A DNA stretch of 64,000 nt from Novosphingobium sp. PhB165 (GCF_004341845.1 NZ_SLVB01000003.1:584777-648776); one strand, 5' to 3'. Numbered from the stretch's first letter, positions 18,886 to 28,247 are shown. Notes: generated from the sequence alone by a model not told the origin. Program-made: numbers and translations.

Positions 18886-20226
18886 TCAAACCTGCGCCGG
18901 AGCCAGCTTCGGGCTGAGCAGATGCACCACCAGCAGCGCCGCCAGATAGGCGCTCGCGCAAATCGCGAAGAGCACTTCGTAGCTGTGCGTGGCGTCGAGG
19001 ATGTATCCCGCGAACAGCGCCATGCCCATGCCGCCGAACGCGCCCACGGTGCCGCCGATGCCGACCACCGAACCCACCGCGCCGCGCGGGAACATGTCCG
19101 ACGGCAGGGTGTAGAGATTGGCCGAGAAAGCCTGATGCGCGGCCGTGGCAAGACCGATGATGAGCACAGCGGTCCAGACACTGTCGATCGACTGCGCGAA
19201 CCAGATCGGCAGCACGCAGATCGCGCAGATCAGCATCGTCACCTTGCGGGCGAAGTTGGGCGTGCGCCCCGCCTTGATGAGCTTGGAGGACAGCCAGCCG
19301 CCACCCACGCTGCCAAGGTCGGAAATCAGGTAGATCCCCGCCAGCGGCAGGCCGAAGGTCTTGAGATCGAGGTGATAGCGCTCGAACAGGTAGCCCGGCA
19401 GCCAGAACAGAAAGAACCACCAGATCGGGTCGATCAGGAACTTGCCGAGCGCATAGGCCCAGGTTTCCTTGACGGTGAGCAGACGGGTCCAGCCGATCTT
19501 CTCGACCGGGTCGGCCGGGTCCTGCTGGATCCATGCCAGTTCGCCGGGGGTGACGCGGCCGTGCTCGCTGGGGTGGCGGTAGACAAGGTACCAGGCCCCG
19601 AGCCAGGCGATGCCGAAGATGCCGGTGACGAAGAAGGCCACGCGCCAGTCGAACCACAGCACCAGCAGCGGCACCAGCAGCGGCGTGATGATCGCGCCGA
19701 CATTGGCGCCGGCATTGAACAGGCCGATCGCGAAAGCGCGTTCCTTCTGCGGGAACCAGTCGGTCACCGCGCGGATGCCCGCCGGGAAATTGCCCGATTC
19801 GCCAATGCCGAGGCCGAAGCGCGCAGCGGCGAAGGAGACGATGCCGGTAGCAAAGCCGTGGGCCATGTGGCTCACCGTCCAGATGACGATGGCGATGGTA
19901 TAGCCCAGCCGCGCGCCCACCACGTCGACCACTTTGCCGAATGAGAGATAGCCGATGGCGTAGGCAAGCTGGAACCAGAAGACGATCCCGGCGAAATCGG
20001 ATTCGCTCCAGTGGAACTCCGCCGCCAGCGTCGGCTTGAGCACGCCGATCATCTGGCGGTCGACATAGTTGATCGCCGTTGCCGCGAAGAGCAGCGCCAC
20101 GATCGTCCAGCGATAGCGGCCCGCGCCGGGGTGAAGGCCGACCGGGTCCGGCCTCGGGCCCGCGTGGCCTCCTACCGGTGGCGGCGCATGATCACCGCCC
20201 GCCTGCCCTGCGATACCTGCATCCAT
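18886..20226 (-). CDS. MFS transporter of the anion:cation symporter family, probable hexuronate transporter (ExuT-like)
   Basis: A 446-residue major-facilitator protein with about twelve membrane segments. The first segment carries INYVDRQMIGVLKP, characteristic of the ACS family (ExuT, GudP and relatives), and segment 4-5 carries FGLGIGESGNFPAGIRAVTDWFP. The ATG at 20226 has GGGAG eight bases before it; upstream in-frame codons lie in the intergenic region. It follows the FAH-type hydratase, with a LacI-type operator upstream of that gene, and shares a regulon with kduI and the TonB receptor, so uronate or aldonate import is the best guess. Confidence 0.85.
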   Translation of the reverse strand: MDAGIAGQAGGDHAPPPVGGHAGPRPDPVGLHPGAGRYRWTIVALLFAATAINYVDRQMIGVLKPTLAAEFHWSESDFAGIVFWFQLAYAIGYLSFGKVVDVVGARLGYTIAIVIWTVSHMAHGFATGIVSFAAARFGLGIGESGNFPAGIRAVTDWFPQKERAFAIGLFNAGANVGAIITPLLVPLLVLWFDWRVAFFVTGIFGIAWLGAWYLVYRHPSEHGRVTPGELAWIQQDPADPVEKIGWTRLLTVKETWAYALGKFLIDPIWWFFLFWLPGYLFERYHLDLKTFGLPLAGIYLISDLGSVGGGWLSSKLIKAGRTPNFARKVTMLICAICVLPIWFAQSIDSVWTAVLIIGLATAAHQAFSANLYTLPSDMFPRGAVGSVVGIGGTVGAFGGMGMALFAGYILDATHSYEVLFAICASAYLAALLVVHLLSPKLAPAQV

Positions 20227-20281
20227 TGATCCTGCTCCCATTTCGGCGGCGTTCTTTTCGTGCCTGCCGATCGCTGTCTGC

Positions 20282-21085
20282 TCAGGCCGGCACCGCTGCA
20301 ACGATGATGCTGGCCACCGTTCCCTGTCCGGCGAAATGCGCAAGAACGCCCTGCCCCGGCACGACCGGATGAACCCCGGTAACCGCCCCGGTCGAAACCC
20401 AGGTGCCGCCGCTGCAATCGATCCCGCGCGCCGAAAGGTTGGCGAGCAGGAAGCGCACCGCACCCAGCGGCCCGTCGAGCATGGTGGCGGTAGTCGCCTC
20501 GCCGATCAAGGCGCCATCGATCTCGACCCGCACGGAAATCGCATTGAAATCCGCATCTTCCCAACCTTCGAGGACCGGGCCGATGACCATGCCGGCATTG
20601 TTGCCGAAGTCCGAGATCGTCACCGGCGGGCCATCGGCATTGATGCCGGGATAGGGCGAGCTGGCGATCTCGATGCCGATGTGCACCGCGTCGAGCACGG
20701 CAAGCGTACCCGCATCGTCGGCCGGAACCACGCCGTTCCAGCCGGGCGCGACATGCAGCAGGAACTCCGCCTCGGCAGCGGCGAAACCGTCTGCGAAGAC
20801 GGGCATTTCCGGCGCTTCGCCAGCGAATGCCTCAACCACGCTGTCCGCGAAGATCGGCCCGGCCAGACGCTCGGCGCCCAGACGCGCATCGTCGGGCGCG
20901 TTGATCTTGCCGACTTTCCAGCCGACCACCTCGCGCCCGTCGAACGCCAGCGCGGCGCCCTGGATCGCATAGGCCGCATCGAGATCGGAAGGCGCCTCGC
21001 CGGGATAGGTCGCCAGCGCGCGCTTTTCGCGCCGCGCGGTTACAAATGCCTCTGCGATCGATTTCGCCTGCTCGGTCAAACTCAT
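20282..21085 (-). CDS. FAH-family 2-keto-4-pentenoate hydratase-like enzyme
   Basis: A 267-residue protein of the fumarylacetoacetate-hydrolase fold, hydratase branch (2-keto-4-pentenoate / 2-oxohepta-3-enedioate hydratases and 4-oxalocrotonate decarboxylases). Metal-site segments are FAAAEAEFLLHVAP and DAVHIGIEIASSPYPG, and GREVVGWKVGKIN is typical. In this context it may process a keto-deoxy sugar acid rather than an aromatic ring-cleavage product. The ATG at 21085 gives the family's usual N-terminus; AAGG lies seven bases upstream. A LacI-type half palindrome lies 85 bases before the gene. Confidence 0.82.
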   Translation of the reverse strand: MSLTEQAKSIAEAFVTARREKRALATYPGEAPSDLDAAYAIQGAALAFDGREVVGWKVGKINAPDDARLGAERLAGPIFADSVVEAFAGEAPEMPVFADGFAAAEAEFLLHVAPGWNGVVPADDAGTLAVLDAVHIGIEIASSPYPGINADGPPVTISDFGNNAGMVIGPVLEGWEDADFNAISVRVEIDGALIGEATTATMLDGPLGAVRFLLANLSARGIDCSGGTWVSTGAVTGVHPVVPGQGVLAHFAGQGTVASIIVAAVPA

Positions 21086-21169
21086 CCCTCCACCTTCGTT
21101 CCGGCTATAGCCATCGTTTTCCGACCCCATATCCAATTGCTCGCATCGCTATCGGAAAATCGGGCTATA

Positions 21170-21183
21170 GGAAACCGGTGTCA
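21170..21183. promoter_or_regulatory. LacI-type operator site A
   Basis: GGAAACCGGTGTCA: the right half matches the palindrome TGACACCGGTGTCA seen elsewhere in the locus, and the left half is degenerate. It lies upstream of the hydratase-MFS unit (minus) and is identical to site B, 137 bases away. Confidence 0.55.
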
Positions 21184-21306
21184 TACGCAAATCCAAATAG
21201 GGCTTCCGGATCCCTGCCCGGCCTGTCCTCGCCAACAATGGATGCGAATGCCGGAAGGAATCCCCGGCGCCATCGGCAGGGTGATCTATCCGGGCTTTCC
21301 TGTTTC

Positions 21307-21320
21307 GGAAACCGGTGTCA
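21307..21320. promoter_or_regulatory. LacI-type operator site B
   Basis: GGAAACCGGTGTCA, an exact copy of site A, placed 33 bases before the chosen lacI start. It would allow autoregulation. Spacing from A is 137 bases (about 13 helical turns). Confidence 0.55.
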
Positions 21321-21352
21321 TCTTGCCTCCCGGTCAATCAGAAGGCAAGCAG

Positions 21353-22483
21353 ATGGCGAAAAGGCCACTTGAGAACACGGAAGCAAGCGAGCAAGGGTCC
21401 ATTCGGGGATCAGACTTGGCGTCTGGACCACGGTCTGAAACGCGGGTTGGGATGCCGAATGGAATGAAGCGCGACGCCAAGCCCACGATCAACGATGTCG
21501 CGCGCCTTTCCGGCGTTTCGAAAAAGACCGTCAGCCGGGTCATCAACAAGTCCCCCCTGCTCAACCAGACCACGCGGGAAAAGGTGGAGGCGGTCATTGC
21601 CGATCTGGGCTACGTGCCCAATCCGCAGGCCCGCGCCCTTGCCCTGCGCCGCAATTTCCTGATCGGCCTGATCCACGACAACCCTAACGCGCAGATGGTG
21701 CTGGGCGTGCAGGAGGGCATTCTCCAGACCATCCGCGATACCGAATTCGCGCTGGTGGTCCGCCCGGTGGACCGCCATTCGCCCACGCTGATGGAAGATA
21801 TCCGCCACTTCATCGAACAGCAGCGGCTCTATGGCGTGCTGCTGCTGCCGCCGATTTCGGAAAACGACGGGCTGGCGGAAGTCTGCCGTGACCTCGGCTG
21901 TACGCTGGTGCGCATGGGTTCGGCCCGGCTCGATGACGATGCCCACCTGGTGGCCTCGAACGACCGGCAGGCTGTGCGAGAGGCCGTGGCCTGGCTGGCC
22001 GGGCTCGGCCATAAGCGGATCGGCTTCATCGCGGGCCCGGCGGGTTTCCGATCGGCCTTCGAACGCGAACAGGGCTTTATCGAGGGGCTGGCCGAGGCAG
22101 GCCTAGCACCCGACGCCGCGCTCGCCGTGCGCGGAGACTACAAGTTCGAATCGGGATACGAGGCCGGGCAGCGCCTGCTGGATGCCTCCCCCCGCCCCAC
22201 CGCCGTCTTCTCCAGCAACGACGAGATGGCGGCCGGGTTGCTCCACGCCGCGCGCGAACGCGGGATCGACGTGCCCACCCAGCTTTCCATCATCGGCTTC
22301 GACGATACCGCCATCGCCGCGCATATCTGGCCGCCACTCACCACCGTCCGCTGGCCGATCGTGCCGATGGCCGCCGCTGCCGCGCACAAGCTGATCGATC
22401 CGGAAGGTGCATTCACGCGCCAGTCGCTGTTCCTTTCGGATCTCGTGCGCCGCGCCTCGGTCACCGCGCCGGGCTCTTCCTGA
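21353..22483 (+). CDS. LacI-family transcriptional regulator of the uronate locus
   Basis: A 376-residue LacI/GalR-type repressor: helix-turn-helix TINDVARLSGVSKKTVSRVI at about residues 43-62, hinge helix LGYVPNPQARALALRR, and a periplasmic-binding-like effector domain to the C-terminus (FSSNDEMAAG, IIGFDDT). The recognition helix SKKTVSRVIN is the type that binds a central CG-step palindrome, agreeing with the ACCGGT-centred sites around it. The ATG at 21353 has AAGG seven bases upstream; ATGs at 21452 and 21464, closer to the DNA-binding domain, are possible. Effector probably a uronate intermediate such as 2-keto-3-deoxygluconate. Confidence 0.9.
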   Translation: MAKRPLENTEASEQGSIRGSDLASGPRSETRVGMPNGMKRDAKPTINDVARLSGVSKKTVSRVINKSPLLNQTTREKVEAVIADLGYVPNPQARALALRRNFLIGLIHDNPNAQMVLGVQEGILQTIRDTEFALVVRPVDRHSPTLMEDIRHFIEQQRLYGVLLLPPISENDGLAEVCRDLGCTLVRMGSARLDDDAHLVASNDRQAVREAVAWLAGLGHKRIGFIAGPAGFRSAFEREQGFIEGLAEAGLAPDAALAVRGDYKFESGYEAGQRLLDASPRPTAVFSSNDEMAAGLLHAARERGIDVPTQLSIIGFDDTAIAAHIWPPLTTVRWPIVPMAAAAAHKLIDPEGAFTRQSLFLSDLVRRASVTAPGSS

Positions 22484-22548
22484 GCCGCTCCCGGCAAAAA
22501 CCGCGTCAACCGGATTTTACCCACGCCAAAATGGTCTTCACTTGTCGT

Positions 22549-22562
22549 TGACACCGGTTACC
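22549..22562. promoter_or_regulatory. LacI-type operator site C with overlapping -35 element
   Basis: TGACACCGGTTACC, 78 bases before kduI. The preceding T makes TTGACA, a perfect -35 hexamer, so bound repressor would block RNA polymerase. Identical 14-mer to site D before the TonB receptor. Confidence 0.65.
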
Positions 22563-22639
22563 AAAACCGGATAGGTCTTGACCAAACAGGAGGGAAATGT
22601 CCCTCTATACGGAACTGAATTCCAAAAGGGAGAGCCATC

Positions 22640-23476
22640 GTGTTCTGCAAGACCTACCACGCCACCCATCCGGACATGATGGAGTGCGTCTCCAACGAGG
22701 AACTGCGCGACCGCTACCTCGTCACCGGCATGTTCGAGGACGGCAAGGTCAACCTCAACTATTCGCACAACGAACGCTTCGTGATCGGCGGCGCGGTGCC
22801 TTCGCAGGGTCCGCTGAAGCTGCCCGCGCAGACCGTTCCCAAGAGCGCGGAAGGCAAGCCCTTCCTCGAACGCCGCGAAGCCGGCATCACCAATATCGGC
22901 GGCCCCGGCGCGATCACGGTCGATGGCCAGCGCTTCGAAGTGGGCAACAAGGAATGCCTCTACGTGCCGATGGGCTCGGACGAGGTGATTTTCGAGGGTG
23001 AGACCGCGCGGTTCTACATCGCCTCGGTCCCGGCGCATAAGGCCTGCCCGATCAAGCTGATCACGCTGGCCGAAGCCAACCCGCTGGCGCGCGGCGACCT
23101 TGCCAATTCGAACCAGCGCACGATCTACCAGCTCGTGATCCCCGGCGTGTGCGAGAGCGCGCAGCTGCTGCTGGGCCTTACCGTGCTGGAAGAAGGTTCG
23201 GTGTGGAACACCATGCCGCCGCACCTCCACGACCGCCGCAGCGAGATCTACCTCTACTTCGAACTGCCCGAAGAGAACGACCGCATCTTCCACTACATGG
23301 GCGAGCCCGAGCAGATGCGCCACATCGTGATCGCCAACGAAGAGGCCGTGATCAGCCCGCCGTGGTCGATCCACATGGGTTCGGGCACCAAGAAGTACGC
23401 GTTCATCTGGGCCATGGGCGGGGAAAACCTCGACTATACCGACATGAACGTGCTGGATATCTGCCAGCTTCAGTAA
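22640..23476 (+). CDS. kduI: 5-dehydro-4-deoxy-D-glucuronate isomerase
   Basis: A 278-residue KduI: isomerises 5-keto-4-deoxyuronate, the product of unsaturated uronates from pectin-type or other uronate polysaccharides, to 2,5-diketo-3-deoxygluconate. The double-cupin metal site is visible in [20 protein letters not shown] (HxH...E) and the downstream His of [23 protein letters not shown] is typical of the family. Length equals the family norm (about 278). The GTG start is preceded by GGGAGAG. First gene of kduI-kduD-kdgK, under operator C. Confidence 0.95.
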   Translation: MFCKTYHATHPDMMECVSNEELRDRYLVTGMFEDGKVNLNYSHNERFVIGGAVPSQGPLKLPAQTVPKSAEGKPFLERREAGITNIGGPGAITVDGQRFEVGNKECLYVPMGSDEVIFEGETARFYIASVPAHKACPIKLITLAEANPLARGDLANSNQRTIYQLVIPGVCESAQLLLGLTVLEEGSVWNTMPPHLHDRRSEIYLYFELPEENDRIFHYMGEPEQMRHIVIANEEAVISPPWSIHMGSGTKKYAFIWAMGGENLDYTDMNVLDICQLQ

Positions 23477-23520
23477 GAACGCGACCGCTTCAACCGCCCT
23501 TAATCCCTTCCGCCTCCGTT

Positions 23521-23603
23521 CGTCATTGCGAGGAGCGTAGCGACGAAGCAATCCAGAGCCGCGTAAACCGCCTCTGGATTGCTTCGCTACGCTCGCAATG
23601 ACG
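23521..23603. repeat. Palindromic repeat, family R6, inside the kdu operon
   Basis: Nearly perfect 35-base arms beginning cgtcattgcgaggagcgtag and ending with the complement cgctacgctcgcaatgacg enclose a short loop. It sits in the 209-base gap between kduI and kduD, where an RNA hairpin could stabilise or attenuate the operon transcript. Confidence 0.75.
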
Positions 23604-23685
23604 AAGCTGGGGAACCGAACGTCCGGGTTAAGGTCGCACAAGACCGATCCTTTTTTGGTCGGTCAGATTGGGACAGGACAGACTT

Positions 23686-24441
23686 ATGGCGATTTCCTTC
23701 AGCCTCGCAGGCAAGGCCGCGCTGGTGACCGGCGCGAACACCGGAATCGGGCAGGCCATTGCCGTGGCGCTTGCCGAAGCGGGCGCCGACGTCGCCCTCG
23801 CCGGCCGCAGCGAGCCCACCGAAACGATTGCGCTCATCGAAGCAACCGGGCGCAAGTGCGTGAACATCAAGGCCGATCTTTCCTCGATCGAGCCCGTCCA
23901 GCGGGTGATCGACGAGGCAGTTGCCGGCCTCGGCAAAGTGGACATTCTGGTCAACAACGCCGGGATCATCCGCCGTGACGACTTGCTCCAGTTCTCAGAG
24001 GAAGACTGGGACGCGGTGATGGACACCAACCTCAAGACGCTGTTCTTCCTCAGCCAGGCCGCGGCGAAAGGCATGGTCGAAAGAGGTGGCGGGAAGATCG
24101 TCAACATCGCCTCGCTGCTCACCTTCCAGGGCGGCATCCGCGTGCCGAGCTATGCGGCGGCGAAGTCGGGCGTCGGCGGCGTCACCAAGGCCATGGCCAA
24201 CGAACTCGCGCCCAAGGGCGTGCAGGTCAACGCCATCGCGCCGGGGTATATCTCCACCAACAACACCGCCGCCCTGCAAGGCGACGAGACGCGCAACCGC
24301 CAGATTCTGGAGCGAATCCCGACCGGCCGATGGGGCGATCCCAAGGATATCGCCGGTGCTGCCGTGTTCCTTGCCTCACCCGCGTCTGATTATGTAACAG
24401 GCCACGTGCTCGCCGTGGACGGCGGGTGGCTCGCGCGCTGA
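23686..24441 (+). CDS. kduD: 2-deoxy-D-gluconate 3-dehydrogenase / 2-keto-3-deoxygluconate-forming SDR
   Basis: A 251-residue classical short-chain dehydrogenase. NAD motif TGANTGIGQAIA at about residues 14-25, NNAG in LVNNAGIIRRDD, active-site Ser in VNIASLLTFQGG, and Tyr-x3-Lys in SYAAAKSG. Following kduI, it most likely reduces 2,5-diketo-3-deoxygluconate to 2-keto-3-deoxygluconate. The ATG at 23686 has AGGA seven bases upstream. It lies 14 bases before kdgK, so the two are surely cotranscribed. Confidence 0.93.
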   Translation: MAISFSLAGKAALVTGANTGIGQAIAVALAEAGADVALAGRSEPTETIALIEATGRKCVNIKADLSSIEPVQRVIDEAVAGLGKVDILVNNAGIIRRDDLLQFSEEDWDAVMDTNLKTLFFLSQAAAKGMVERGGGKIVNIASLLTFQGGIRVPSYAAAKSGVGGVTKAMANELAPKGVQVNAIAPGYISTNNTAALQGDETRNRQILERIPTGRWGDPKDIAGAAVFLASPASDYVTGHVLAVDGGWLAR

Positions 24442-24455
24442 GGAATTTCTAGACT

Positions 24456-25466
24456 ATGACTGGCCACGTTACCTGTTTCGGCGAAGTGTTGATCCGTTTC
24501 GCTACCCATGACGCACGGCTGGTCGTCCAGTCCGACTCGCTCGACATGGTTGTCGGCGGGGCGGAAGCCAATGTCGCCTCGGGGCTGGCCTCGCTGGGGC
24601 ATCAGGTCCGCATGGTCTCGCGCCTGCCCGCCAACCCGCTGGGCGACAAGGCCCGTGCGGCCTTGGGCGCGGCGGGTGTCGGGCTTTCCGGCGTTACCAC
24701 CGGGCCGGGCCGCATGGGGCTCTATTTCCTCGAAACCGGCGCCGGGCTGCGGCCTTCGGCCATCACTTACGACCGCGCGGGCAGCGCCTTTGCGCAGTCC
24801 TCGGTGGAGGACTTCGATCTGGCCGCCGCGCTGAACGGCGCGAAGCTGCTGCACCTTTCCGGCATCACGCCGGCGCTCGGACCGGGCGGCGTGGAACTCG
24901 CCAAGGCGGCGGTCCGCGCGGCGCAGGCGGCGGGCGTGCCGATCTGCTTCGACGGCAATTACCGCGCACTGCTCTGGGAAAGCTGGGACAGCGATCCCTG
25001 CACCGTGCTGAACGAGCTGGTCGGCGCGGCCACGGTGATGATCGGCAACCACCGCGACATCTCGCTGCTGCTGGGCAAGACGTTCTCCGGTGACGGTTCC
25101 GACCGCCGCCGCGAAGCTGCCGAGGCCGCCTTCGCCGCGTTCCCCAACCTGCAAGTGATCGCCTCGACCGCGCGGCACGTGGTCAATGCGGGTCACCACC
25201 GCATCGCCGCCCGCGTCGACGGGCGCGATGACGCGGTGCAGACTGCCGAGGCCGACGTGACCGACATCGTCGACCGCATCGGCACCGGCGATGCCTTCGC
25301 GGCGGGCGTGCTGCACCAGTGGTTGGAAGGCGGCGACCTTGCCGCCATGGCACACTCCGGGCTCGCCTACACCGTGCTCAAGCATTCGCTGCACGGCGAT
25401 ATGAGCCTGATCGGCAAGGCGGAACTGGAAGCGTTCTCGATCGCCGGAGGCGATGTAAGGCGCTGA
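24456..25466 (+). CDS. kdgK: 2-keto-3-deoxygluconate kinase (PfkB family)
   Basis: A 336-residue ribokinase-family sugar kinase. N-terminal motif MVVGGAEANVASGLASLG, substrate region ICFDGNYRALLW, and the C-terminal PfkB signature DRIGTGDAFAAG with the catalytic Asp. With KduI and KduD it completes conversion of unsaturated uronates to 2-keto-3-deoxy-6-phosphogluconate. The KDPG aldolase expected next is not in this window, so it must be supplied by a central Entner-Doudoroff gene elsewhere. Confidence 0.92.
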   Translation: MTGHVTCFGEVLIRFATHDARLVVQSDSLDMVVGGAEANVASGLASLGHQVRMVSRLPANPLGDKARAALGAAGVGLSGVTTGPGRMGLYFLETGAGLRPSAITYDRAGSAFAQSSVEDFDLAAALNGAKLLHLSGITPALGPGGVELAKAAVRAAQAAGVPICFDGNYRALLWESWDSDPCTVLNELVGAATVMIGNHRDISLLLGKTFSGDGSDRRREAAEAAFAAFPNLQVIASTARHVVNAGHHRIAARVDGRDDAVQTAEADVTDIVDRIGTGDAFAAGVLHQWLEGGDLAAMAHSGLAYTVLKHSLHGDMSLIGKAELEAFSIAGGDVRR

Positions 25467-25543
25467 TTTTCTGAAATAAGAACGACCTGCTGAAACGCCG
25501 CCCCGGATGACATCCGGGACGGCGGCGGGCGAGGGGGAACAGC

Positions 25544-27097
25544 ATGATCGATACCGCAATCACCCGCCGAAGCCTCGTAAAGTCCGCCGCCGTTCTCGCA
25601 GCCACTCCGGCCCCGCTTTTCGCCCGATCTCCGGCCACTCCGGCGGTTGGCCGCTATCTCGGCCTCACCGAACAGGGCGTGCAGGCCTTCAAGGGCATCC
25701 GCTACGGCCGCGCCGAGCGCTTTGCCCGCCCGGTGGCCGAGCCCTGGACCGGTCCGCGCACCGAGGCGCAAAAGTTCGCCCCGATCTGCCCGCAACGCGG
25801 CCTCGACGGCGAGCCGCAGTCCGAAGACTGCCTGTTCCTCAACGTCTGGACGCCCGAGGCGAACCCTGCCGCGAAACGCGCGGTCATGGTCTATTTCCAC
25901 GGCGGCGCTTACACGACCGGCTCGGTCACCGATCCCCTTACCCACGGCGCCCGGCTGGCGGCGCAGGGCGACGTGGTGGTCGTCACCGTCAACCACCGCC
26001 TCAATGCGCTGGGCTACGCATGGCTGAAACCCTTCGGCGCGCGCTATGCGGACAGCGGCAACCTTGGCCAGCTCGACCTGATCCTCGCGCTGCAATGGGT
26101 GCGCGACCATATCGCCGCATTCGGCGGAGACCCGGCGCGGGTCATGGTGTTCGGCCAGTCCGGCGGCGGCGCCAAGATCGCCACGCTCATGGCCATGCCC
26201 GCCGCCAAGGGCCTGTTCCACTCCGCCGCCACCATGAGCGGCCAGCAGGTGCAGGCCAGTGGCCCAATGCACGCATGGGCGCGCACGCAGGCGCTGATGG
26301 CCGCGCTCAAGCTCGCGCCCGGCGATGTCGAGGGCCTGCGCACCCTGCCCATCGAACGGCTGGTCGAAGGCCTCGCCGCCACCGATCCGGTGATGGGCAG
26401 CGGCCCCGCTTACTTCGGCCCGGTGCTCGACATGACCAACCTGCCGCGCCATCCGTTCTGGCCCGACGCCGCGCCGCAATCGCTTTCCGTGCCGATGATC
26501 CTTGGCAACACCCATGAGGAAACCCGCAATTTCCTCGATCCGCGCGGGTCCCGGCTCAAGGGCCTCGACTGGACCAACCTGGCCGAGCGCATGGGTCGCG
26601 AGGTCAAGATCGACCTCGACCCGCAATGGGTGGTGGACCAGTACCGCGCCCGCGAGCCGGGCTGGACGCCGGAGCAGGTCTACTATGCCGCCACGACCGC
26701 CGGGCGCTCATGGCCGGGGCAAGTGATCGAAGCCGACGAACGCGCCAAAGCGGGCGCACAGGCAACGTGGGTCTATCAGCTTGAACGGCCTTCCCCAGTC
26801 GATCCGCTGCGGGGCGCGGCGCATACGGACGATATTCCCTATGTCTTCGGCACGCTCGATGCGGCGGGCAGTTTTTCGGGCACGGACGCCGGGGCACAGG
26901 CCCTGAGCAAGACGATGATGGGGGCGTTCACCGGCCTCGCCAAGACCGGACGGCCGGGGATTGCGGACTGGGCGAACTACGCCTTGCCCGCCCGCGCGAC
27001 GATGGTGTTTGGGGACGCGGTGCGCATGGAAAACGACCCGCGCGGCTGGCAGCGCGAACTGTGGGCAACGGCGCCCTACGTCCAGCCGGGGACGTGA
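25544..27097 (+). CDS. Carboxylesterase type B, exported
   Basis: A 517-residue alpha/beta hydrolase of the carboxylesterase/lipase B family. The N-terminus ITRRSLVKSAAVLAATPAPL looks like a Tat-type or Sec signal. The oxyanion region is YFHGGAYTTGS and the nucleophile elbow FGQSGGGAKIA (Ser near residue 205); the Glu and His of the triad lie further on (EETRNF, AAHTDDIPYVFG). It sits 77 bases after kdgK, in the uronate regulon, and may remove acyl or methyl esters from uronate-containing glycans. Substrate not determined. Confidence 0.88.
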   Translation: MIDTAITRRSLVKSAAVLAATPAPLFARSPATPAVGRYLGLTEQGVQAFKGIRYGRAERFARPVAEPWTGPRTEAQKFAPICPQRGLDGEPQSEDCLFLNVWTPEANPAAKRAVMVYFHGGAYTTGSVTDPLTHGARLAAQGDVVVVTVNHRLNALGYAWLKPFGARYADSGNLGQLDLILALQWVRDHIAAFGGDPARVMVFGQSGGGAKIATLMAMPAAKGLFHSAATMSGQQVQASGPMHAWARTQALMAALKLAPGDVEGLRTLPIERLVEGLAATDPVMGSGPAYFGPVLDMTNLPRHPFWPDAAPQSLSVPMILGNTHEETRNFLDPRGSRLKGLDWTNLAERMGREVKIDLDPQWVVDQYRAREPGWTPEQVYYAATTAGRSWPGQVIEADERAKAGAQATWVYQLERPSPVDPLRGAAHTDDIPYVFGTLDAAGSFSGTDAGAQALSKTMMGAFTGLAKTGRPGIADWANYALPARATMVFGDAVRMENDPRGWQRELWATAPYVQPGT

Positions 27098-27110
27098 ACG
27101 GAGCCCGGCC

Positions 27111-27572
27111 TCAGTCGAAAGCTGTTAGAAAATCGACGGTTTCCGTCTCGGGGCCGCGCAGCCAGCCGCCGTGGCGAAACAGTGCCAGCGCCATGAACCC
27201 TGAAATGGCGAGCTGCATTCCCAGCATAACAGCCAGTGCCATCGCGATGCCGAGCCATGACTCTCGCGGAAGAGCACTCCATTCCAACATACGGGGAAGG
27301 CCCCTCAACGCGATCGCCGCGTTGAACAGGATGAAAATCGGCGCGAACACACGCCAAAACCGCTGCGGGCCCAACGGCCGCGCGAAGGCATATCCGGTCA
27401 AACCGATAACCGAGATCGTGTCGATCGCGTAACGCGCTGCATCATATGCAGAAGGTCTGCGGAACAGCGCGCCGAACTCGTACGGCAGGACCAGCAGCAA
27501 GGCCACTATCGAAAAGGCTTGCCAGCCACGGGACGGTCGCGGTTTCGTCATCCCGCGAGATTGGCGAGCCAT
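27111..27572 (-). CDS. Hypothetical membrane protein
   Basis: A 153-residue protein with four predicted membrane segments (about 18-35, 48-65, 75-93 and 105-130) and a short hydrophilic tail. No family is recognised. It is convergent with the carboxylesterase, the stop codons being 13 bases apart. The ATG at 27572 lacks a Shine-Dalgarno site and is overlapped by TACAAT, which resembles a -10 box; an ATG at 27551 could be the real start. A pentanucleotide tandem repeat lies just upstream. Confidence 0.55.
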   Translation of the reverse strand: MARQSRGMTKPRPSRGWQAFSIVALLLVLPYEFGALFRRPSAYDAARYAIDTISVIGLTGYAFARPLGPQRFWRVFAPIFILFNAAIALRGLPRMLEWSALPRESWLGIAMALAVMLGMQLAISGFMALALFRHGGWLRGPETETVDFLTAFD

Positions 27573-27612
27573 TGTAAAATAAACGCTAAATATCGGTGCG
27601 CGGTTAGACGAG

Positions 27613-27648
27613 CCTCCTCCTCTCCTCTCCTCTCCTCTCCTCTCCTCC
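27613..27648. repeat. Pentanucleotide tandem repeat (CCTCT)n
   Basis: Six or so consecutive copies of CCTCT, about 40 bases upstream of the small membrane-protein gene (minus strand). Such tracts can change copy number by slippage. Confidence 0.8.
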
Positions 27649-27659
27649 CTCCTGCCCTC

Positions 27660-27798
27660 CCCGTCGCCCCCGCGAAGGCGGGGGCCCCGCTTTATTGGGT
27701 TCACGCAGAGATGTCGGCGCGGCGCGCCCCCTCTGCGTCTCCGCGTCTCTGCGTGCTTTTAAAGGCAGCGGGATCCCCGCCTTCGCAGGGATGACGGG
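27660..27798. repeat. Palindromic repeat, family R2 (long form)
   Basis: Outer arms ccgtcgcccccgcgaaggcg and the complementary gatccccgccttcgcaggga flank an inner segment with ctctgcgtctccgcgtctct. Same architecture as 45529-45733 and a shorter relative of it at 15257-15341. Confidence 0.75.
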
Positions 27799-27845
27799 TC
27801 TTTCGATTGTCGGGTTGGCGGGCCCGAATTGCGGGTGAAACCGAT

Positions 27846-28247
27846 CTACTTTCCGGCGGGTTCTGGTGGATTGGGATAGGCCACGATCAGCGACAGCGGC
27901 GCATCGCCCTTTTGCCAGATCCCCACGACGGCGCCGTTGTAGAGATAGGCCGTCATACCCGCCCTGAGCATGGCACGTTTCCCGTCGGACACCACTTCGC
28001 CCTCGCCCGAGAGCACGTAATAGACTTCGTCGTGTGCGATCGGGTGTTCGCCGATGGCTGCCCCCTTGTGGAGCACGCGGCGGCGGAACTCCATCGCGCG
28101 GGGAGCCGGTGCGGCATCGGAGATGCGGTAGGCGGTGCTCATGCCGATGGACCCGTGCGGCGGGGCCTCCTCGCGCACGGTGTCCTGCTCGTCGATCACG
28201 GCCATCGGCGGGGCGGAAGCGGCCATCAGCAGCAGCCCCGCGATCAC
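27846..28247 (-). CDS. Exported cupin-domain protein
   Basis: A 133-residue single-domain cupin with a likely signal peptide (IAGLLLMAASAPPMA). Cupin motif 1 is GAAIGEHPIAHDEVYYVLSG (two His and a Glu/Asp for metal); motif 2 (GMTAYLYNGAVVGI) lacks the usual His. KdgF, a cupin that linearises unsaturated uronates, would fit the neighbourhood, but the signal peptide and degenerate second motif make that uncertain. The GTG start at 28247 fits the signal peptide. It is divergent from the TonB receptor, with two LacI-type operators in between. Confidence 0.75.
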   Translation of the reverse strand: MIAGLLLMAASAPPMAVIDEQDTVREEAPPHGSIGMSTAYRISDAAPAPRAMEFRRRVLHKGAAIGEHPIAHDEVYYVLSGEGEVVSDGKRAMLRAGMTAYLYNGAVVGIWQKGDAPLSLIVAYPNPPEPAGK

